A DNA stretch of 64,000 bases from Paucidesulfovibrio sp036541255 (GTDB taxonomy: Bacteria > Desulfobacterota > Desulfovibrionia > Desulfovibrionales > Desulfovibrionaceae), in NCBI GenBank assembly GCA_036541255.1, contig JAZHDD010000048.1:111322-175321 (forward strand). The letters run 5' to 3'. The translations under genes were made by a program, and so were the position numbers. Under the pieces are notes generated by a model. It saw only the letters and a list, made by a program, of their open reading frames with translations, did not search any database and was not told the DNA's origin. Below, piece after piece: positions 60,421-64,000 of this stretch (position 1 is the stretch's first letter; each line of letters begins with the position of its first letter).

Positions 60421-61491
60421 TCAGTCGGAGCCGTTGCTGCGGCTGTTGCGCGTCTGGCGGCCGAAGCGGGACAGGTCGCTGTGTGCTTCAAGCTGTTCCA
60501 CAATGTGCTCGTTGGCCTGATTGCGGATATAGCGCGCAGCCATGAGAATGGCGCTGGTGATGGCCTTCACGTTGGAGGCTCCGTGGCAGACGATGGTGGA
60601 GCCCTTGACGCCGAGGAGCGGCGCGCCGCCGTATTCGGCATAGTCCAGGGTGCGCGCGAAGCGGGTCAGGGTCGGCAACAAAAACAGCGTGCCGAGCTTG
60701 GAGAAGAAGTCCCGCTTGAGTTCGCCCTTGAGAATCTTGCCGAAGCTCTTGGCCACGCCTTCGGAGACCTTGAGCGCCACGTTGCCCACAAAGCCGTCGC
60801 AGACAATGACGTCCACCTCGCCCGTAAAAATATCCCGTCCTTCAACGTTGCCGATGAAGTTCAGATGGGATTTGCGCAAGAGGTCGAATGCGCCCTTGGT
60901 CACGGTATTGCCCTTGCCTTCCTCTTCTCCGATGGAGAGCAGGCCGACACGCGGGTTTTTGACCTTGAGCACGTCCTTGGCCAGCACCTCGGCCATGAGG
61001 CCGAACTGCGCCAGATGAAAGGCCTTGGAATCCACGTTCGCGCCCACATCGATGAGCACCACGGGATTTTTTTCCGTGGGCATGACGCCGGCCAGAGCCG
61101 GGCGTTCCACGCCCTTGATGCGGCCGATGGTGAACATGGCCGCGGCGACCGTGGCGCCGGAATTGCCCGCGGAAACCAGTCCGTCGGCACGTCCTTCCTT
61201 GACCAGGCGACTGCAGACCATGATGGAGGAATCCTTCTTTTTGCGCAGGGCGTCGGAAGGCTTCTCCTCCATGCCCACGACCTCGGGGGCGTGGACGATC
61301 TCTATGGAAAGGTCGCGGTCGCGGTCGGGCGCACGGGTTTTTTCCAGTTCCTTGCGGATGGATTCCTCGTCGCCCACCAGGATGATGTCGACACCACGTT
61401 CGGCCGCGGTGACGGCGGCCGGAACGTTGATGCGGGGGCCGTAATCGCCCCCCATGGCGTCGACAACGATGCGCGGGGTGTTAGGCATCAT
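60421..61491 (-). CDS. plsX: Phosphate acyltransferase PlsX
   Basis: 356 residues. It opens IVVDAMGGDYGP and contains the SGN and GVERPALAGVMPT motifs and the conserved EEGKGN loop. It turns acyl-ACP into acyl-phosphate for PlsY. It overlaps the rpmF stop by about ten bases, the usual rpmF-plsX coupling. The C-terminus carries an extra basic RFGRQTRNSRSNGSD tail. Confidence 0.95.
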   Translation of the reverse strand: MMPNTPRIVVDAMGGDYGPRINVPAAVTAAERGVDIILVGDEESIRKELEKTRAPDRDRDLSIEIVHAPEVVGMEEKPSDALRKKKDSSIMVCSRLVKEGRADGLVSAGNSGATVAAAMFTIGRIKGVERPALAGVMPTEKNPVVLIDVGANVDSKAFHLAQFGLMAEVLAKDVLKVKNPRVGLLSIGEEEGKGNTVTKGAFDLLRKSHLNFIGNVEGRDIFTGEVDVIVCDGFVGNVALKVSEGVAKSFGKILKGELKRDFFSKLGTLFLLPTLTRFARTLDYAEYGGAPLLGVKGSTIVCHGASNVKAITSAILMAARYIRNQANEHIVEQLEAHSDLSRFGRQTRNSRSNGSD

Positions 61492-61660
61492 CCCGGTTCA
61501 GAACCTGGCGGCCCCGGTAGCTGCCGCAGGAAGGGCAGACGCGATGGGGCAGACTGGGCTCACCGCACTCGCAGTAGATCACGTTGGGCACGTCCACGCC
61601 ATGGTGGGAGCGGCGCATGCCTTTGCGGGAGTGGGACGTTCTTTTCTTGGGTACGGCCAT
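61481..61660 (-). CDS. rpmF: Ribosomal protein L32
   Basis: 59 residues from the ATG at 61660. It begins AVPKKRTSHSRKGMRRSHH and carries a Cys4 zinc ribbon (30, 32, 42, 45), so it is the zinc-binding L32 form. Small and basic as expected. It is between the DUF177 gene and plsX. Confidence 0.95.
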   Translation of the reverse strand: MAVPKKRTSHSRKGMRRSHHGVDVPNVIYCECGEPSLPHRVCPSCGSYRGRQVLNRDDA

Positions 61661-61704
61661 TGTCGTCTCCTTATTCTCGAGATTGCCCTCGCGGGCCAAG
61701 CTTG

Positions 61705-62223
61705 CTACTTTAGCTTAAGATTGCGGAAAACCGCAAGCCTCGGGTCGCCCTCATCCCGGACGCAATCGCAGGAACCTTCCTTGAGGTTTCTGCCGCAGCC
61801 GGGGCAGATGCCCGGGCACCCTTCCGAACACAACGGTTTGATCGGCAGGGCGAGAACGAATTCTTCCCAGAGCAGGGCGCCCATGTCCAGAAGAATAATA
61901 TCATTTTCCAGGACAATGCGTTCACAGCCCTCGGGATCGTCTTCGCCTGGCAAGGACTCCAGAAGCTCAAAGTCCACGTCCACGGCGAATTCGAACGGGT
62001 CCAGGCAGCGGTCGCAGGGCAGCAGCACGCGGCCTTTGAGCGTTCCGCGCACCAGTGCGCCGTTGTCCAGGGACTGCACCTGCACTTCCGCCTCGAGCGG
62101 AGTGTGCACGGCGCATTCCAGGGCGTGCTCTTTGAACTTTGTTGTCCAAAATTCTTGGTCTGCAAACGAAAATTCCCGGCCTTCAGCCGGGAGGTCGCTC
62201 ACATTGATCCGTAAGTCGGTCAT
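61705..62223 (-). CDS. yceD: DUF177 (YceD) protein
   Basis: 172 residues. The YceD/DUF177 fold is recognisable with CDRCLDPFEFAVDVDFEL and a C-terminal zinc-type cluster CSEGCPGICPGCGRNLKEGSCDC. YceD homologues sit next to rpmF in many bacteria and have been linked to 23S rRNA or ribosome assembly. A GAGGAAAGC site lies upstream. It heads the lipid operon and its promoter is in the divergent gap 62224-62397. Confidence 0.9.
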   Translation of the reverse strand: MTDLRINVSDLPAEGREFSFADQEFWTTKFKEHALECAVHTPLEAEVQVQSLDNGALVRGTLKGRVLLPCDRCLDPFEFAVDVDFELLESLPGEDDPEGCERIVLENDIILLDMGALLWEEFVLALPIKPLCSEGCPGICPGCGRNLKEGSCDCVRDEGDPRLAVFRNLKLK

Positions 62224-62397
62224 GCTTTCCTCACAGGCCGCATACCTATATGGAATATTTTTCCCATGTCAAGGAAAAAGCGCTTGCCTTTTGGCTGGGG
62301 AGGAGATAAGTAATGCGTCCTTCGCGTCTGGAGCGGCCTTTGGCTTTTCTTCGGATGCGGATGCCAGGAAAATATTTCGGACGCGAGGAGGTCTCAC

Positions 62398-62610
62398 ATG
62401 TCCCAGGTTTGCGATATATGCGGCAAGGGTCCCGCCAGCGGCAACAACGTCAGCCACGCGCACAACAAAACCCGTCGTCGGTTCATGCCGAACCTGCAGA
62501 AGGTTCGCGCACAGCTCGCCAACGGTCAGGTTACCACCATCAAGGCATGCACCCGCTGCATCCGCTCCGGCAAGGTGATCAAACCCACCGTCAGCACCAA
62601 GCCTGAATAG
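62398..62610 (+). CDS. rpmB: Ribosomal protein L28
   Basis: 70 residues with a GGAGG ribosome site. It begins MSQVCDICGKGP and has a second pair CTRC, giving the Cys4 zinc-binding L28 form. Both L28 and the L32 in this window are zinc-type, which fits an organism without visible zinc-free paralogues here. A terminator follows. Confidence 0.96.
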   Translation: MSQVCDICGKGPASGNNVSHAHNKTRRRFMPNLQKVRAQLANGQVTTIKACTRCIRSGKVIKPTVSTKPE

Positions 62611-62633
62611 GCTCGTTGGTTTCCCTGCCCTTG

Positions 62634-62655
62634 AAACCCCGCTTCGGCGGGGTTT
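62634..62655 (+). terminator. Rho-independent terminator after rpmB
   Basis: AAACCCCGC-TTCG-GCGGGGTTT stem with a UUCG tetraloop, followed by TTGTTTTTT, 23 bases past the stop. Confidence 0.92.
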
Positions 62656-62774
62656 TTGTTTTTTGGGTTGGTTTTCCATCGCAGCGGGGCGCTTGCGTTC
62701 GCTTTTGCCGAGTCCTATCTTGCTCCTGCGGAGACCGGATAAGCCGGTGGTCCCAAACCGGAGGAAAGGAACGC

Positions 62775-63227
62775 ATGGGCGGGATAGGGAACTACGCGGC
62801 AGAGCTGTTTGGCTCCGGGCCGCTCTGCGGCGAGGCCGTGTTGCGGGCCGTGGCCGAGGCCAAGGGGCTGCGGTCGGAACTGGTGCCGGGCGCGGCCACG
62901 GGCTTCTGTTCGGGCTTGGCGCGCACGGGCGGTCCCTGCGGCGCGCTTCTGGGCGCGGTGCTGGCCGTGAACATGTTGACGGGCCGCCGCAATCCCGAGG
63001 CCAGCGACCGTTCGCTTGAGGAATTGCACGAGAATTATGGACGGGTGCAGGAAGTGGTGCGGGGCTTCACGGAACGCTTCGGAGCCATGGATTGCACGAG
63101 CCTGTGCGGCTGCGACCTGTCCACGCCCGAGGGGCAAAAGAAATTCAGGGAAGGGAACGTCTATACGGTCTGCCGGGAATTCGTGCGCGTTGCCGCGGAG
63201 TTGGCAGAGAACGTATTGGAAGAATAG
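62775..63227 (+). CDS. C_GCAxxG_C_C-family protein
   Basis: 150 residues from the ATG at 62775 (AGGAAAGGAA upstream). The family cysteines appear: Cys18 near the start, GAATGFCSGLARTGGPCGALLGAV, then CTSLCGCD and CREF. The family is thought to be redox-active or Fe-S-binding in anaerobes; its function is unknown. It stands alone, behind the rpmB terminator, and ends with a strong terminator of its own. Confidence 0.82.
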   Translation: MGGIGNYAAELFGSGPLCGEAVLRAVAEAKGLRSELVPGAATGFCSGLARTGGPCGALLGAVLAVNMLTGRRNPEASDRSLEELHENYGRVQEVVRGFTERFGAMDCTSLCGCDLSTPEGQKKFREGNVYTVCREFVRVAAELAENVLEE

Positions 63228-63248
63228 CCTCCGAAGAATTGCAAGACA

Positions 63249-63290
63249 AACCGCCCGGCCTCCTGAGGGAAACCGGGCGGTTATTTTTTT
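63249..63290 (+). terminator. Rho-independent terminator between the C_GCAxxG gene and gltX
   Basis: AACCGCCCGG/CCGGGCGGTT ten-base arms, loop of 14, then ATTTTTTT. It can also end gltX on the other strand. Confidence 0.88.
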
Positions 63291-63302
63291 ATCGTACCGG
63301 GG

Positions 63303-64000
63303 CTAGAGCCCGAAGTCCTGGACCTTGTCCAGCCGCTTCATGGTCTGGTCCTTGCCCAGGACGGCCATGGTCTCGAACAGGCCGGGGCTGGCGGTCTTGC
63401 CCGTGAGGGCCACGCGGATGGGCTGGGCAATGTCCTTGAAGGTCAGGCCGCGCGCCTCGATAAATCTCTTGGCCATGTCTTCCAGGGCTTCATGGTCGAA
63501 GTCGTCGAATTCGCGCAGTTCCTCGGCGTACTCCGCGAGCAGGGAGATGGTCTCGGGCGTGAGGAATTTCTGCACGGCCTTTTCATCGTACTGGAGGAAC
63601 GCGGCGTCCACCAGAAAGAAGCGGCTGGCCTCGGCCAGGTCCACGAGGTTCTTGGCGCGGGGCTGGAGCAGGGGCATGGCCTTGAGCAGGACGTTCTGGT
63701 CCACGGCCGAGGCTTCTGCCTCGCCCACCTCGTAACGGATCACGTCCATGACCAGATCGCGCAGCCGCTTGGGGTCGGCCTGCATGATGTACTGGGCGTT
63801 GAGCCATTCCAGCTTCTTGAGGTCGAAGACCGAGGGCGAGCTGCCCAGGTTGTCCACGCTGAAAAGCGTGCGCAGTTCCTCGCGGCTGAAGATTTCCTGG
63901 TCGCCGCGGCTCCAGCCCAGGCGGGCCAGATAGTTGACCAGGGCTTCGGGCAGGTAGCCCATCTTCTCGTATTCCATGACCGAAAGCGCGCCGTGGCGCT
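63303..64000 (-). CDS. gltX: Glutamyl-tRNA synthetase, C-terminal part
   Basis: The open frame enters from beyond position 64000 and ends at 63303; 231 residues are visible. At the edge, RHGALSV is the end of the class I KMSKS-type motif (KLSKRHG), followed by the GluRS GYLPEALVNYLARLGWS segment and the anticodon-binding domain. The N-terminal Rossmann domain (HIGH motif) lies outside the window. It charges tRNA-Glu and possibly tRNA-Gln. A Gln-tRNA amidotransferase pathway is not shown here. Confidence 0.95.
   Translation of the reverse strand, partial: RHGALSVMEYEKMGYLPEALVNYLARLGWSRGDQEIFSREELRTLFSVDNLGSSPSVFDLKKLEWLNAQYIMQADPKRLRDLVMDVIRYEVGEAEASAVDQNVLLKAMPLLQPRAKNLVDLAEASRFFLVDAAFLQYDEKAVQKFLTPETISLLAEYAEELREFDDFDHEALEDMAKRFIEARGLTFKDIAQPIRVALTGKTASPGLFETMAVLGKDQTMKRLDKVQDFGL

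Overview
The window looks like chromosome from a GC-rich, anaerobic sulfate-reducing bacterium of the Desulfovibrio group (Desulfovibrionaceae or close relative). Evidence includes a tetraheme cytochrome c3, a contiguous PerR / rubrerythrin / desulfoferrodoxin / rubredoxin / flavodiiron oxidoreductase cluster, an orange-protein (ORP/MrpORP) locus with its sigma-54 regulator, a haem-binding chemoreceptor beside a tetraheme cytochrome, futalosine-type menaquinone genes and an in-frame-UGA HesB/IscA selenoprotein. Most genes lie on the minus strand in tightly packed operons. I saw no rRNA, tRNA, CRISPR array, insertion sequence or prophage.

Layout. 1-2200 (minus): TetR regulator, PyrR, a shikimate-kinase-like kinase and a cysteine-cluster protein cut by the window edge. 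2357-2680 (plus): HesB-like selenoprotein. 2756-5455 (minus): DJ-1/PfpI protein, a phenylacetate-CoA-ligase-type enzyme and a lipoprotein. 5772-13251 (minus): a complete Liv-type ABC importer with an acyl-CoA synthetase and a CBS-ACT protein; a Rex-like operator lies upstream. 13579-19403 (plus): membrane protein, hypA-hypB, sigma-54 activator, NifX-like/ORP fusion and MrpORP. 19503-23620 (minus): HD-GYP protein, then a glycosyltransferase/debranching-enzyme pair. 23856-27642 (minus): sensor kinase, PiT phosphate transporter and DUF47 protein with a Pho-box-like repeat upstream. 27956-34542 (minus): hldD-lptD-mutL-alr and a 67-residue protein. 34781-36458 (plus): a VWA-OmpA protein and a small exported protein.

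36542-39536 (minus): oxygen-defence cluster perR-rbr-dfx-rub-roo with a PerR-type palindrome in front. 39708-42221 (minus): tetraheme cytochrome and haem chemoreceptor. 42334-48429 (minus): nucleotide-sugar dehydrogenase, futalosine hydrolase, polyprenyl synthase and PurS-PurL. 48496-49637: DUF2065 protein (plus) facing menG and a small protein (minus). 49862-51898 (minus): a very acidic repetitive protein and cytochrome c3. 52056-53827: cobJ and cbiG. 53907-55479: ribD and dCMP deaminase. 55622-62223 (minus): yceD-rpmF-plsX-fabH-fabG-acpP-fabF-glyA. 62398-63227 (plus): rpmB and a C_GCAxxG protein. 63303-64000 (minus): the C-terminal part of gltX.

The most notable items are the selenocysteine HesB protein with a SECIS-like hairpin, the in-frame joining of the NifX-like protein to ORP behind a sigma-54 promoter, the cytochrome/haem-chemoreceptor pair, the merged oxygen-defence cluster, and candidate Rex, PerR and Pho operators. 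All functional calls come from reading motifs by eye; no database search was run.
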